Assembly (NCBI GenBank): GCA_948474755.1
Contig: CAOLHI010002154.1
Span: 124,001-188,000 of the forward strand
Direction: 5' to 3'
DNA length: 64,000 nt
Origin: Ctenosaura bakeri
Lineage: Eukaryota > Chordata > Lepidosauria > Squamata > Iguanidae
Positions within the stretch are counted from its first letter, which is position 1, and each line of letters starts with the position of its first letter. The position numbers were made by a program, and so were the translations under genes. Positions 13,401 through 23,286 of this stretch are shown here, piece after piece. The notes under the pieces were generated by a model. The model was not told the DNA's origin, did not search any database, and saw nothing but the letters and a program-made list of their open reading frames with translations.

Positions 13401-16400
13401 GTTCCAGCTGCTGTAGACTACCCTTGCTGCCAGTAACCTTATACAGTTAGAGGCAGCTTCTTATATTCCCGTGAACACTATACCCTTCACAGATTTTCAG
13501 AGTAGATTAGCAGTAAGAAATCACATACTATTAGGATTTTGAAATGCACAGAAGTTAACAATGCACAGAAATGTTCACAATCTCTCTGCCCACGTAACAA
13601 GACATAAGCCTGAGGAAATAGGTAAGGCTTTTCAATCTATAACCATCCTGTTGTATGAATGACAGCATTTCAGGCAACACCTAAAAATCTACGTGAATTC
13701 AAATGCATGCTAAATGTATACAAGAAAACCAGAAACCTTACAAATAGGATAGTGCATGTTAGTAACAGGGTAAGGTGCAGAGAACAGTACGTACTAAAAA
13801 CTTACTAATTCTAAAGATAAGTCTAATGAGCCAAAGTCCGCCACTTACCAGTTTGTTTTTCCACACTGACCTTCATTAGTCTCAAATTCAGCAGGAAAAC
13901 CTGTCTCATCACCCTTTGCTGATGGACAGTGCTCTACAGTTGTCTGTGTATTCTCTCTTTTATTAGGGATACTGGTTGTAACTAAATCCTGCTGTGCTGA
14001 CGAGGCACCGTCTTGTCCTTTGGTAATCTCCTCTGTATTTTCCATGCCCATCTGAACGTCTTTATATTTGCTAGGACTCAGTTCGGCAGCAGAACAGGTG
14101 CCATACCCACTGCTTGTAGAAACACTATTTCCAAGGCACTCCTGGTGCACGGCTGAAGCTTCTGGCTGACTCTCAGAGCTGCTAGACTTGAGCTGGCTGG
14201 CAAAAAGCTCATTTTCTTCAAATGTTTTGGACTGCAACCCCATCTGACTTTCTAACGAAGAGAAACTGTTCCTAAGCTTGACTGGAGAGCTTTGCTTGGT
14301 GCACGAACATACATTCTGGTTTTGCAGTTCCACCAAGTGTCTGATTTCATTCTTTATGCGCTGCAAAGAAAAGTGTGAGCCATCTTTTTTTAAAAAGGGA
14401 AAGCCTCTCAGATCTTGCACAAGAAGTATCAGCTTTGGTTATTTTCACTGTAATGCCCATAAGATTTTTTCAACGTACAGACATAACATGCGGAAATGCG
14501 TTATGAGACACAAATGGACATCCAAAGAGTTGTTCCACTTTCACTACTGAGACACATGCGTGTGCACATTCAGTGTTGCTTGGTTAAGACTATATTAGAA
14601 GTCTAATGCAGTCTTGTAGATAGATACAAAGTGAAAAACAACTACCATTCAGGATGTACTTAAGTGAAACAAGGCAAGGATCATGTTGGTCTGGTATATT
14701 CAGAAAGAACTGTAACTCGCCCTCCAAAGTGGATCTAACATAACACTTAGGAACATGGTTTAAGGCATCATGTTGAACCTTTTCAATGTGATATTTGAAG
14801 CAAAGTTGTGGGCAAACTCTGGAGGAATACAAAACCACTAACCATTCCCAATTTGCTCTGGCCACTTGCCCCCAAAATAAGGACCTTGCAAATATCCAGA
14901 GTTCAGACTCTTATCCTATTACCTAACCTATTCCCTCCTGAGTTGAGGTTCAGCAGCTGCAAGAGGACAGACAACCTTGAACCTATAAGGAGAATCACAA
15001 GCCTCTGGCCAGATCCTAAACAAACTCACGTACAGACTTTCTTTAAACTTGGAAAACAGAAGGCTTTGGCAAAAGCATAGATATCCACATTTAAGAACCA
15101 TGCCAAGTCAAGATTTAGCACCCACAGCATCTGCTCAGCCTGACCAATATGTAGCAGAATCTGCGATTATTTCATCACCGCCATTCTTCTGTATCACCAA
15201 AAATTATGAGAATATTTCAATTTTGCAAAAAGTTGAAAATACAGAAGCACCCTCTGACCCAAGAAATACTGATCAGACATGAATAGTGTTACCCAGAATG
15301 ATGCACGTGAACTTCAGCAGGTTTGTAAAACAATCACCAAATTTGAAACAGGCAAACTTTGTACATTAGCAGCACATGGGATTAGTTCTGAAAACAAACA
15401 ACCCCTAGCAAGCATTGCTTAGTGACAAGAAAACCCTTCCACAGCAACACCATAGTGCTCATAGACGTCTACACATAAAGAAAGAGCATGAATGATAAAA
15501 AAGTGAGAAAACAGAAAGAAAGGAAGAAGGAAACAGGAAGGGGAAAGAACAAAAAAGAACAATACCTCTGTTATTTGTTTCAATTTCAGGAACTGTTGCT
15601 TACTATTAGTGGAGAGGGCCATCAGGAAAGGGAAGGGAGAAATAGTAACCAGAAGGATGTAAATATTTGAAATTTACCAACATACACATTTCAAATGTAT
15701 CAATCCATTTTCACATATAGAAACAGACACTTATACTTTGATTTCACTATGAAATAGGAATGAGGGAAAATTTGAACCTTTAAGAAAAGGCATTAAGGCC
15801 GAGATCCTGAATTGAGATATAGCTGACGACACAGCTTCATCATCGTAGCTGCTTCTGCCAATGCTACCGCTCAAAAACCTACCTCTTAAGTTAGGCAGCA
15901 CCCCAAATGAAGGGTTTACAAGCCTCTGGAGATCCAGGTGGTTGGAAATGATGACTGCAGCACTCTCCTGGTTATGGGGTATATTGAGACAGGGAGCTGG
16001 AGGGACCCCTCAGGATCCTGCTGCAGCTGCTTGCTCAAGGAGCCCCATGATCAGGAGAATGCAGCAGTTGTCATTACCTCTTCAGCTGGGCCACTGGCTC
16101 CCTGAAGAGGTAGGGTTCTGGTGTCATGTTCGATCATGAATTATCATAAAAGTGAATCCTCAGAAATATGTATTTTATTTTTTACATGGTCTTGAGTCCC
16201 AGTCTTGAGAAGAGGGAGGAGCACAAATAAAGTCATTGATAGATGCTGCTATTAAGCACTCTGGTCATGAAAGGTATTGTTATAGCTTCAAATGAACACA
16301 ATTGCTCATTCTCCTTACCACATACACAGAAAAAGAACATACACTCACACAATAGCCAGGACTCATGTTCATATGCAAAACACCAAACCAAAATAGTTTG

Positions 16401-19264
16401 AGCAGTGGTCCCAAATGGTCATGGTGGGTTTGCCAGTGGGTAAGCCAGCCATCTAATGACTCATGTACAATCAGAACACAATAAGCATAAAGCTTTGTAT
16501 CTAATTCACCTGTTTCCTTAACTTCAGGGAAGAAAATCAAAAGCACTGAATGGGTGGAACACTGGTTCACAACACGTACAAATGTATTCTGGGAATCCAA
16601 GGAAGTGAAGTGTTTTCTAAGAAGCTAGACTCTAACTGATACCCTAAAAAACCCCAAGTTTTCTGCACTGAAGTAATTCAGTTGGCTAACTTTAAGACTT
16701 TGAGATATAAATGTGAATAGACAGAGCTATTTTCAACAAATGAACCAAATGGTATCTTAAATTGGCAGGGATGTTTGTGCTTGTATACATATATAAACAC
16801 ACCACATAGGTAACATACAATGGTTTATAAACATTGCTGAGTGTACCTTTGAGTACTGAATATGCGCACATACTTCTCCACCAAGGCTGCCATTTCATGA
16901 TTAAGATCCCCTAGGAGATTGGGAGCATTCACACCTCTAGCAGCTGACCATGCCCCCCTAAAGCTAACCACCTCAAACGTTCAACAACCACTGCTTTAGC
17001 TTAATGTGGTCATTTAAACAAAAATACTTACATGGATTTGATGATGGAACACTTTTTGCTGGGCAATTATCTGTTCTTGGCATTGCTTCTCCACCAGTCT
17101 GAACAATTGTAACCACCTGGTCTATTAAGAACAGAAATATTTTGAAAGACACAAAATAACGTTTTCTTCTCAATTTTCATCAGTTTTGGAAAGGGGACAG
17201 CTTAACGCTCATACAACGAGAAAGTCTCCCAAGTTGTTTAGTAGTCGCATCTGATAAAATGGCTCTTTGAGACAAAATATACTTCTATACAGAGCAATAA
17301 AAAAAATTAATAAAAAAATGCTGCCATATTTGGACATGTCTGTCTTCATGCTGCAAATACTTCAACATCTGAAAATTAAAAAGAAGCCAAACACAGCTCT
17401 CCATTCATTCAACATATTAAGTGCACACTGGAGCCATAGCCAGCCATGTACTGAATAAGGGCCTTCCAATATCATTAGCAGGTCCTTGCTTGACTGTGTG
17501 CAAGTGGCACCAGGTACTGTTCATTCCACTCTAATCAGCTGCAGCAGCTTTGACAACAGTTTCACAGCTGCTGACTTATGGAATATCCTGGCCCTCCAGC
17601 ATGGCTGGATGTGTTGAAGCTTGATAGGTTGTCCTGACACTTGGGAGGAACTGCAGCTCAGTGGCAGACGACATGCTTTGCATGTAAAAGGTTCAAACTA
17701 CAATCCCTAGTGCATCCAAAGAAAAGGTGTTTGGTGACAGGGCCTGGAAAGATTTCTTTCCGTTCAAAACATTAGCAAATTATTGCATATGTCAATAGAT
17801 GACAGGGCTAGAAGGATCAACAGTCTGTCTTGGTATAAGGCAATTTCATATGGGCCAGGCTGCAGGGCTACTATTATACAGCACCAGCATAACACTACTA
17901 AACATGTCTTTAGCAAAAGAAAGACACATTTCTCTTATGCAGAACCTCACAGCTAAAGGGTCGACTATTATACAAATTTGAGAACAGACAGTTATTTTAG
18001 CAGATCATATAAACATAAAGAATTTGTAATCATTGACAAAACAATTTTAAAGATCAGACTATTGCATACTTCACAGTTTTTCAGTATTTCCAAGTCTTCA
18101 CTGCTTTGAGTGTCTTGCATGAAGGAAGCCAACAGACCAGCCTCAGCAGTTACAACAGAAGGGTCGGTTTTCCCTGAGAGATCAGCGATAGCATTCGAGT
18201 TGGACAATGGACTGCTTCTGTGGAACAGAAGTACAGGAATTCTTTCTCAAATATTAAATTCTATGTGAAATATAGAACAAAACAGGCTCTGTAATGCCAT
18301 GTTACCAGCACAAAACCGACTTTGTGCAGAACACAAGATGGAACAGACCACAGAAAACAATACTTGCCAAAGCATCTGAAAGACTTCCAGACCTTTAAAG
18401 AAACATTTTAAATCCAGAGAAAACAAATGGCTCATCAACATGAATGAGCATATGGTGTTGTGAATTAGTACAGGGTTCTTGTTTGATAAGATTAGCCTTA
18501 TCAAGACTAAGCAACATGAAATAAGCACCCCTCTCTGCTTCATAGACATCATTAAAGCAGAACCAATTGTAATAAACTTCATAATTCAGGCGTACTGTTA
18601 TGAGGCTGACAGAAGTGCCTGTGAGGACTCTAACCCTAATGAGTTTTTCCTTGTATTGCTTTTAAATTCTTCATTATAGAGCCCACATACATGAGTTGTA
18701 CTCCCTATTCCACTATATCCCCCATGTGTGCTTGTGTATTCTGTGCTACCTCACTTTCTACCAGAAAAAGTGAACAAAAAATGTAACCCAAAGAAATCAA
18801 AGTTGAATGAAAGTGACAAACTATTTGATCATTTGTGCAGATTTTTTAAAAAAATCTTTTATACCACTACTTGTTTCTAGAATAAATGATTACAGTCTTA
18901 TCTGGTATGCTTAAGCATGGAAATTGGGCATCCTTATAATGGCACTGTAGTTTTAAAACTATGTTTCACTTCTTTTTTTGCCCTTGGGGGACTGATATGT
19001 AGACTGTACTTTAAAAGGCCTGAACAATTTTTGCTCAGGCTTAGGCAAATCTTTCTGTTTGAGACCATCCATTTTATTTGAAAAGACAGGTCTAGGGGAT
19101 TCTTGAATGGCAGCTATGAAATGCATTCAATATACACTCTACAGAAACCATCATATTTACCTGGTATTTACTAAGTGACAACCAACACACTTGTGTGCAT
19201 TTCTGGTATCAGTGTCCACAGAAGAAGCCTCTTGCTCAGTTTTTACCAAGTTGATGTTTTCCAT
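1360..19264 (-). CDS. MPHOSPH9: MPHOSPH9, M-phase phosphoprotein 9 (16 coding exons, 3' part outside window)
   Basis: Centrosomal coiled-coil protein; in mammals it sits at the distal centriole with CEP97/CP110/KIF24, restrains cilium formation and is removed after TTBK2 phosphorylation (family knowledge). Read on the minus strand, exons join in phase: 19161-19264, 18070-18217, 17032-17121, 13849-14360, 11961-12087, 10926-11016, 9211-9314, 8454-8573, 7262-7677, 6672-6827, 6135-6222, 5146-5361, 4112-4159, 3348-3412, 2641-2742, 1360-1497, about 841 residues. Recognisable blocks are TRWLQLF near residue 85, TYWKLDEKEM in the middle, REKHARHIADLRAYY, the coiled coil LQERIEEMRTSSKEKDNT, and DVSRRKWLIPGSEYSIFTGQ in the last exon seen. 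The human protein is about 1,183 residues, so about 340 C-terminal residues lie left of the window. Introns hold repeats; I saw no conserved non-coding element in them with confidence. Confidence 0.93.
1498..2640 (-). other. MPHOSPH9: MPHOSPH9 intron, no feature seen
   Basis: AT-rich intronic sequence; I recognise nothing further in it. Confidence 0.6.
2641..2742 (-). CDS. MPHOSPH9: MPHOSPH9 exon, coiled coil
   Basis: Acceptor gctttag, donor aa|gtgagt. Encodes VSKLEAQIKQLEHENLLKF and a short tail. It starts by completing an Arg codon from the previous exon and ends in phase 2. Confidence 0.88.
3348..3412 (-). CDS. MPHOSPH9: MPHOSPH9 exon, coiled coil
   Basis: Acceptor ttccacag, donor aaag|gtaaac. 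Encodes DTLNITENKLLDAHTQISDL, the conserved segment after the KEHERVK motif. Confidence 0.92.
4112..4159 (-). CDS. MPHOSPH9: MPHOSPH9 48-bp exon
   Basis: Acceptor cttttgtag, donor aaag|gtgaga. Encodes LLGEYESLGKEHERVK, in phase 0 at both ends. Confidence 0.92.
4665..4735. repeat. GA-rich low-complexity tract
   Basis: Purine-rich run of GGGA/GAGA units in an MPHOSPH9 intron. Confidence 0.7.
5146..5361 (-). CDS. MPHOSPH9: MPHOSPH9 exon, main coiled coil
   Basis: Acceptor gtatttcag, donor aaaat|gtaagt. Its 72 residues include LQERIEEMRTSSKEKDNTIS and LEEAFEKAYKLSD, close to the mammalian protein and with heptad-type spacing. Confidence 0.96.
6135..6222 (-). CDS. MPHOSPH9: MPHOSPH9 exon, coiled coil
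   Basis: Acceptor aaatgtag, donor agtg|gtaagt. Encodes CGQLEAALNESNNHMRALES and KNNTLEMEV. Confidence 0.93.
6672..6827 (-). CDS. MPHOSPH9: MPHOSPH9 exon, REKHARHIADLRAYY block
   Basis: Acceptor aatacag, donor acag|gtaata. Encodes IRQNLREKHARHIADLRAYY, then AEIQSLKQQLE and INQNLVD, one of the most conserved parts of the family. Confidence 0.96.
7262..7677 (-). CDS. MPHOSPH9: MPHOSPH9 exon, Ser/Thr-rich linker (416 bp)
   Basis: Acceptor gttttacag, donor ccag|gtaagg. Encodes about 138 Ser-, Pro- and Thr-rich residues, including FSHMSTVMSPPSAGSPKY with SP dipeptides typical of CDK sites. Low complexity and probably disordered. Starts in phase 0 after the QSTHPPE exon. Confidence 0.92.
8454..8573 (-). 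CDS. MPHOSPH9: MPHOSPH9 exon
   Basis: Acceptor gtttttag, donor tgag|gtaatg. Forty codons, in phase 0 at both ends, including GDEMKPSFLKDIYHKKQ and FVDWDFSPLQSTHPPE. Confidence 0.92.
9211..9314 (-). CDS. MPHOSPH9: MPHOSPH9 exon, TYWKLDEKEM block
   Basis: Acceptor ctccttag, donor gcag|gtaact. Encodes LTYWKLDEKEMYHGLPENLR, a family hallmark. The first Gly codon is split with the upstream exon. Confidence 0.94.
10143..10191. repeat. Short perfect hairpin in MPHOSPH9 intron
   Basis: The 16-bp arm at 10146-10161 is exactly complementary to 10173-10188 around an 11-base loop. The stem extends three more pairs, including one G-T. Confidence 0.85.
10222..10350. mobile_element. Fold-back MITE, family B
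   Basis: Carries the motif ccctccagatgttgctgaat followed by aactcccagcagcc and a complementary-looking right half ending cccatccctgagc. Same family as copies at 19.7, 27.6, 29.7, 35.6, 37.3, 42.1 and 60.1 kb. Confidence 0.55.
10520..10760. repeat. Self-complementary squamate interspersed repeat
   Basis: Contains agtaagtcccaccaattt then cagtgagacttactcc, a partly palindromic unit. Related pieces occur at 11155-11225 and 11795-11880. The family name is not certain to me. Confidence 0.5.
10926..11016 (-). CDS. MPHOSPH9: MPHOSPH9 exon
   Basis: Acceptor aattatag, donor ttcag|gtatag. Encodes TNHTADVPPCYTFYLSQPEG and SQNSLVSDTS. Supported by joining in phase on both sides. Confidence 0.87.
11246..11444. 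mobile_element. Fold-back MITE, about 200 bp
   Basis: The left arm (cactatagtgttacgattcc..) and right arm (..gaatcatagtgctatagttg) are imperfect inverse complements over about 75 bases each, separated by a short centre. Confidence 0.65.
11961..12087 (-). CDS. MPHOSPH9: MPHOSPH9 exon
   Basis: Acceptor cctcctgcag, donor caat|gtaaat. Encodes SWAQKMKQNQLKRTNMEEGD and then QGKEQVQMLTLDNN. Starts by completing a Cys codon and ends in phase 0. Confidence 0.86.
13849..14360 (-). CDS. MPHOSPH9: MPHOSPH9 large exon (512 bp)
   Basis: Acceptor cttttctttgcag, donor actg|gtaagt. About 170 Ser-, Glu- and Gln-rich residues. It begins RIKNEIRHLVELQNQ, continuing the N-terminal helix, and later contains STSSGYGTCSAAELSPSKYK. 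Probably disordered and phosphorylated. Confidence 0.9.
14361..17031 (-). other. MPHOSPH9: MPHOSPH9 intron
   Basis: Largely unremarkable. It holds one doubtful 33-base in-frame exon candidate at 15566-15598, discussed in the findings. Confidence 0.6.
17032..17121 (-). CDS. MPHOSPH9: MPHOSPH9 exon, TRWLQLF block
   Basis: Acceptor cttaatag, donor ccat|gtaagt. Thirty codons: TRWLQLFRLVEKQCQEQIIA and then QQKVFHHQIH, matching the mammalian N-terminal helical segment. A longer open frame over the same bases in another phase is a shadow. Confidence 0.93.
17650..17856 (+). mobile_element. tRNA-like SINE, plus orientation
   Basis: The head resembles a tRNA gene: gcagctcagtggcagacgac, atgctttgcatg and an ggttcaaactacaatccc-type B box. 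It is followed by a body ending ggtataaggcaatttcatat, a pattern common in squamate SINEs. Reverse copies lie at 27262-27440 and 33140-33325. Confidence 0.7.
18070..18217 (-). CDS. MPHOSPH9: MPHOSPH9 exon, N-terminal region
   Basis: Acceptor tgttccacag, donor tgaa|gtatgc. Encodes SSPLSNSNAIADLSGKTDPS and then LLASFMQDTQSSEDLEILKN, aligning with the human SSPHLS..SGKT region. Starts by completing a codon begun in the initiator exon. Confidence 0.93.
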
Positions 19265-19273
19265 ACCTCATTC
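19161..19273 (-). CDS. MPHOSPH9: MPHOSPH9 initiator exon
   Basis: The ATG is at 19264-19262, nine bases after an acceptor cctttcag. It encodes MENINLVKTEQEASSVDTDT and ends ag|gtaaat in phase 2. The human protein also starts M-E-D-F-D-L-V-K-T, so this short frame is the start codon exon. It joins exactly to the SSPLS exon. Confidence 0.9.
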
Positions 19274-19671
19274 CTGAAAGGACTGTGGTTATCCTTTCAA
19301 ACAAAAAAACATAAGATGGTATGTCAGAAAGGAAACTCAGATTTATTGTTAGAAAGTATGGAATCTGTCCAGGGGTCCTGTTATGTCACAGTATTTTCAA
19401 AACCTAAAATTCCAGAAGAATATCTTCTAAGCTGTAAAATGTATCCACCAATACATGTGGCATAAAAATTAAGCACCCTTGACCCAAGTTGGACTACTGC
19501 TTCACATTTTTCAACATCCACTTGCCAGAACTGAGAGTTTACCCTGCCTTTCTCCCAACATGGCAGCCAAGAAGGGCTTGCAGCTTAGATGAAAACAAAG
19601 TACAACAAAAACACAACAAAACTCTTTCTAAGAGGTGAAATTCAGCAATACTGCTCTGCAACATAGCAGAT

Positions 19672-19800
19672 CAGGCATGGGAAACATGTGGCCCTTCAGA
19701 TATCGGACTTCATCCCATCATTCCTCACCACCGGCTGTACCAACCAGGATGTGTGGGACTTAAAATACAACAATATCTTGAAGGCCACACCAAATTGTCT
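19672..19800. mobile_element. Fold-back MITE, family B
   Basis: Begins gggaaacatgtggcccttca and ends with an inverted partner (..cttgaaggccaca). Diverged. Confidence 0.5.
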
Positions 19801-20734
19801 TGAACAGACAACATCTCCTAGAACAGTTTATTCATTTACAAACACATTTTACAGACTCAGTTTCCTCAGGCCAACCGAACAATTCATGGATACCCACAAA
19901 ATCCCAGCCAAATACACTCCCGAACTATTTATTTTACCAGTGTGCCTGGATCCAACAAGAACTCCACATTATCAATGAAGAGGGAATCTCAGCTGTTAAG
20001 AATCCATATTGAAAAAGCCAGGAATGAAGAGTCTTCCACTACATTATGCCTGACCTACTTCTTCCTTTCCACGATTTCTTGTGCGTGAATTATTTGTACA
20101 GTACTACAACCTTGCTTTCCTAGCACTATTGATTGAACAGTTCCTCTCAGCGATACTTAGATTCTTCCCCAAATCTAACCAGACATATGCAATACCATAA
20201 GATCTAAAGTTAAAAAAAATTAAAATACCTATCAAATAGTAACATTATACGTATCCAGTAACCGCAAGTTATCAACAGTAAGCTTTCTGAAGACTATGTC
20301 ATTACACCGAGTATGAAAACATCACCCTTGCTTTTCAACTTACTTTCATTTCATCAAATAACACTTATAACAAAATTACAATGACCAGCTGCATGCAAAA
20401 GATAGCAAACTGTCAAATCGTTTATTGGAAGTCTAGAATATCAGGGGCTTTAGGACGGAGGAGAGTTTGTTTATTCCGCTTTAGATATTATGAGCTACCA
20501 CACAGACAAAGAAAGCACTCGGTGGGGATTCAGGAACAACTAGGGACAAAACCCAGATACCTAAAACTTTTATTTTTTGGAGGGGAGAGAAAGCACATAA
20601 GAAATAGCTCTGCTGGCTCAGCTGCATTTGTCAAATCAACGTGGAGAAGGTCAGGTAGTAATCTGCACAACTGAAGTAGCCATTGTACTTACGAACCTTG
20701 CGAAATCTTGTGCGCTACTGTACAGCGGGCATTA

Positions 20735-20850
20735 CAAGCCTCTGGCTTGTCAGATCCCTGACACTTCAATTCCCAGAAGGCCTTATTGTTGATTGCAGTA
20801 GGTGAGGCTTCTGGGAACTGAGGTCCAAGACATATGGAGGCACCAAAGCT
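20735..20850. mobile_element. Fold-back MITE-like element
   Basis: Arms around cttcaattcccagaaggcct and ggcttctgggaactgaggtc are inverse complements, with a short centre. Confidence 0.55.
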
Positions 20851-20910
20851 TCCCCATCCTCAAATACAGCCCAGTACATAGAACCCGACAGAGGAGGAGC
20901 GGGAAGCTAT

Positions 20911-21160
20911 GGCTATACAGATATACAGATGTTATATAGAGGCTATATAGATGTTATATAGAGGCTATATAGATGTTATATAGAGGCTCTATAGAGGCTA
21001 TATAGAGGCTCTATAGAGGCTATATAGATGTTATATAGAGGCTCTATAGAGGCTCTATAGAGGCTATATAGATGTTATATAGAGGCTATATAGATGTTAT
21101 ATAGAGGCTATATAGATGTCATATAGAGGCTATATAGATGTCATATAGAGGCCATATGGA
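20911..21160. repeat. 11-bp minisatellite with 22-bp dimer order
   Basis: About 22 units of 11 bp, most ending TATAGA. Main variants are ggctatataga, tgttatataga, ggctctataga and tgtcatataga, often alternating as 22-bp dimers. Edge units are degenerate. The array lies in MPHOSPH9 intron 1, about 1 kb from the shared promoter. Confidence 0.9.
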
Positions 21161-22087
21161 TGTTTTCGACTGACCATTCCCATGAGCCACAGCCAGCCAA
21201 ATCTGTGGCGAAGGATCATGGGAGCTGCAGTTGCAAAACCCTGGGCCGTTCACACCCATCCCTGCCAGGAAGACAGCCACTGCAGTGATACTGGCTAGAA
21301 GCCTTCGCCTCAGAGATTTTATTACCCCCCTGAAGCCCAGAATGCCGTCGCCTGGGCAGTTTTCTCTCTTGACTGGACAGCCCTTCAGGTCTGCAACATT
21401 CTACTTTTCCCACCGCCCTCCATCCTAGGCTACACCCTTCCCTCATAATATGCTAGGGAACGAGCTGTTCTCCTCTCTGCTCCCATTCGAAGCAGCTTCG
21501 ATCAAAACAAACCGAAAGGGCTCTGAAGAGGGAGACCCTCAGGGAAAAAAATACCTCCTCGATCTCGGCAGCTTCCCTCCCGAATTTTCCTTCTGCCTTT
21601 TCTTTCTGGAGTTGATACCCTGCCTTCCCCTCAGGATGGGATCTTTAAAAAAAAAAAAAACCCGCACTCCTCATCCTTCCAAGGAGCCGATAATCGGGTC
21701 TCGCCGCTTGCCAGCAACCCTGCGAGGCACACCAGGGTTCTGGTGAGGGGTTCAAATCCACCCGAGCAGAATCGGACCGAAGCGGGATTAGAACCCACGG
21801 ACCCTTCCCCGGCAGGACGATCAAATAACAAGCCCAACTCTCCCCTACTCCCCCTCCTTCGAAGGGGTTTTCTTTCCCCCTTTCCCCAAGCCTCATCCCT
21901 ATTGGCCCCTTCCGAGAAGGGGCCAGCGCACTCTGTCCCCGATTGGCTCAGCGGAGTGTCACTCTAGCCTCGTGGGGGCGTGCCCGAAAGTGAAAATGAG
22001 GACGCAGCGGGCCCGAGGAAAGCTGCCCTTCTCCCCTCAGACGCAGCGACTAAAACCGTTATTTTTGAGGCCCCGCCGCCGGCTTAC

Positions 22088-22230
22088 CTGCATGTCGGTT
22101 TTCGCGGGCCTTCCTGCGGGAAAGAACAGCCCCCCCCGGCCGGGCTCCCCCTCCAGGCGAGCCGCAGACTGTAAACAAGCTCCTCTCCCTCCTCAGGATT
22201 GGCGGTTGAGATTCGAAGAGCTTCGGGCAG
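22088..22230 (-). other. MPHOSPH9: Candidate MPHOSPH9 5' non-coding exon 1
   Basis: A strong donor (atgcag|gtaagc on the minus strand) lies at 22087-22088 inside the CpG-rich promoter. That fits a first exon spliced to the initiator exon at 19.27 kb. The 5' limit is a guess, because no transcript start can be read from sequence. Confidence 0.45.
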
Positions 22231-22599
22231 ACGCCAAAGGCTCCGGGCGCGGCGACACGCGAGCAGGGATTGGCTGCCTTGGAGCCGACTCTGCGTCGCT
22301 ATTGGCTGCTGGGACGGGTGGGGGGCGGGTGTACCCGCGTGCCGAGAGTGGGCGGGGAGTTAAAAAGATTGCCTCGGCCATTGGCCTTTCCCGGCTCGCG
22401 CCGTTCGACTTTCTAAAGCTTGGCTAAAGCCGAGGGCGCGGCCAATGACGTCGTAGCAGGGGTGCTGCTCTCCGATTGGCTCTTGGTGCGTGTGGGCGAG
22501 TACCTCTGGCGTCCTATTGGGATTAAGTTTATTTTCCTACGGAGCGCTCGTCGAGTACTTTTTTTTTTTTTAACATCGACGCCAGGACGCATGCGTAGA

Positions 22600-22660
22600 A
22601 GCGCTGGGGACGAGGCCTGGCTGTCTCTGAGCGTCGTGGCTTGTCCCGTATAGGAAGTAG
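22600..22660 (+). other. MTRFR: Candidate MTRFR 5' non-coding exon 1
   Basis: The plus-strand donor aagtag|gtgagc at 22660-22661, just after an NRF-1-like site and an ETS-like GGAAG, suits a short leader exon spliced to the coding exon at 26906. The 5' boundary is unknown. Confidence 0.45.
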
Positions 22661-23193
22661 GTGAGCGATGCTGCCCGATCGTCGCCCCGCCGCCTTGTTC
22701 AGAACGGCAGACGTGGGATGTCGGGGTTCGCGTGTCTAGCCTGGCCTTATCCGGAGCGGGGGTGGAGTTCCCGGTATTGGATCGGGACCGTGACGCTCCC
22801 GGGGCGACCTTGAGCCGATCCTTGGCTCTGACTGTCCTACCCCGCAGGGTTGTTGTTGGGGGAAAGGGGCGGGGCGAGGGAGGCTTGTGCGCGGCCTTGA
22901 CCTCGGGTACGGAGGCAACGACTACGACTTCGTTCGGGAAAGGAGATCTGTCCTGTAGGCACGGGGGAGGGAAAACCGGCCCCCTCTTTCTCTCCCCCAA
23001 GTACAGAGCCAGGCTTCCCTTCTCCCTCTCTCTGCAGAGCCAAGGGGGAGCCCTGGAGTCCTCTTAGGGGACCCTGCGGGCAGGAGATCGCGGGGAGGGG
23101 GGAGGTTCTGGGAGTTCAAAAAGAGTAACTTTTCAAAGCCCTGACCCTACTTGCCCCGCAGGTTGGCGATCCATGCGCCTTTTCTCTATCCCA

Positions 23194-23194
23194 A

Positions 23195-23235
<41 letters not shown>

Positions 23236-23286
23236 TAGTATTATTATTAATTTATTATTATTTTTATTATTATTATTATTATTATT
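23194..23286. repeat. (ATT)n microsatellite
   Basis: About 90 bases of slightly interrupted ATT/TTA in MTRFR intron 1. Confidence 0.95.

Larger units (their letters stand above)
21880..22700. promoter_or_regulatory. Bidirectional CpG-island promoter, MPHOSPH9 / MTRFR
   Basis: GC- and CpG-rich stretch between divergent first-exon donors (minus at 22087, plus at 22660). It carries nine CCAAT/ATTGG boxes, a CRE-like TGACGTC overlapping one of them at 22446-22452, and CGCATGCG at 22588-22595, an NRF-1-like core that fits a mitochondrial gene. There is no obvious TATA box. The head-to-head layout matches the vertebrate gene order. Confidence 0.75.

Noticed and set aside
16500..16600. Possible extra MPHOSPH9 exon ending gaaacag|gtgaat
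   Set aside because: The flanking exons already join in phase 0 and no conserved residues appear.
20680..20720. Good minus-strand donor ggttc|gtaagt near 20.69 kb as an MPHOSPH9 exon
   Set aside because: No matching acceptor or conserved coding was found; it adjoins a MITE. An alternative leader exon cannot be excluded.
21760..21830. tRNA-like ggttcaaatccacccgagca near the promoter
   Set aside because: Has a B-box-like string but no A box at the right distance and no cloverleaf I could draw; likely SINE debris.
22413..23067. Long overlapping open frames on both strands
   Set aside because: They lie in the CpG-rich shared promoter. GC-rich DNA lacks stop codons and the Arg/Pro-rich translations match nothing I know.
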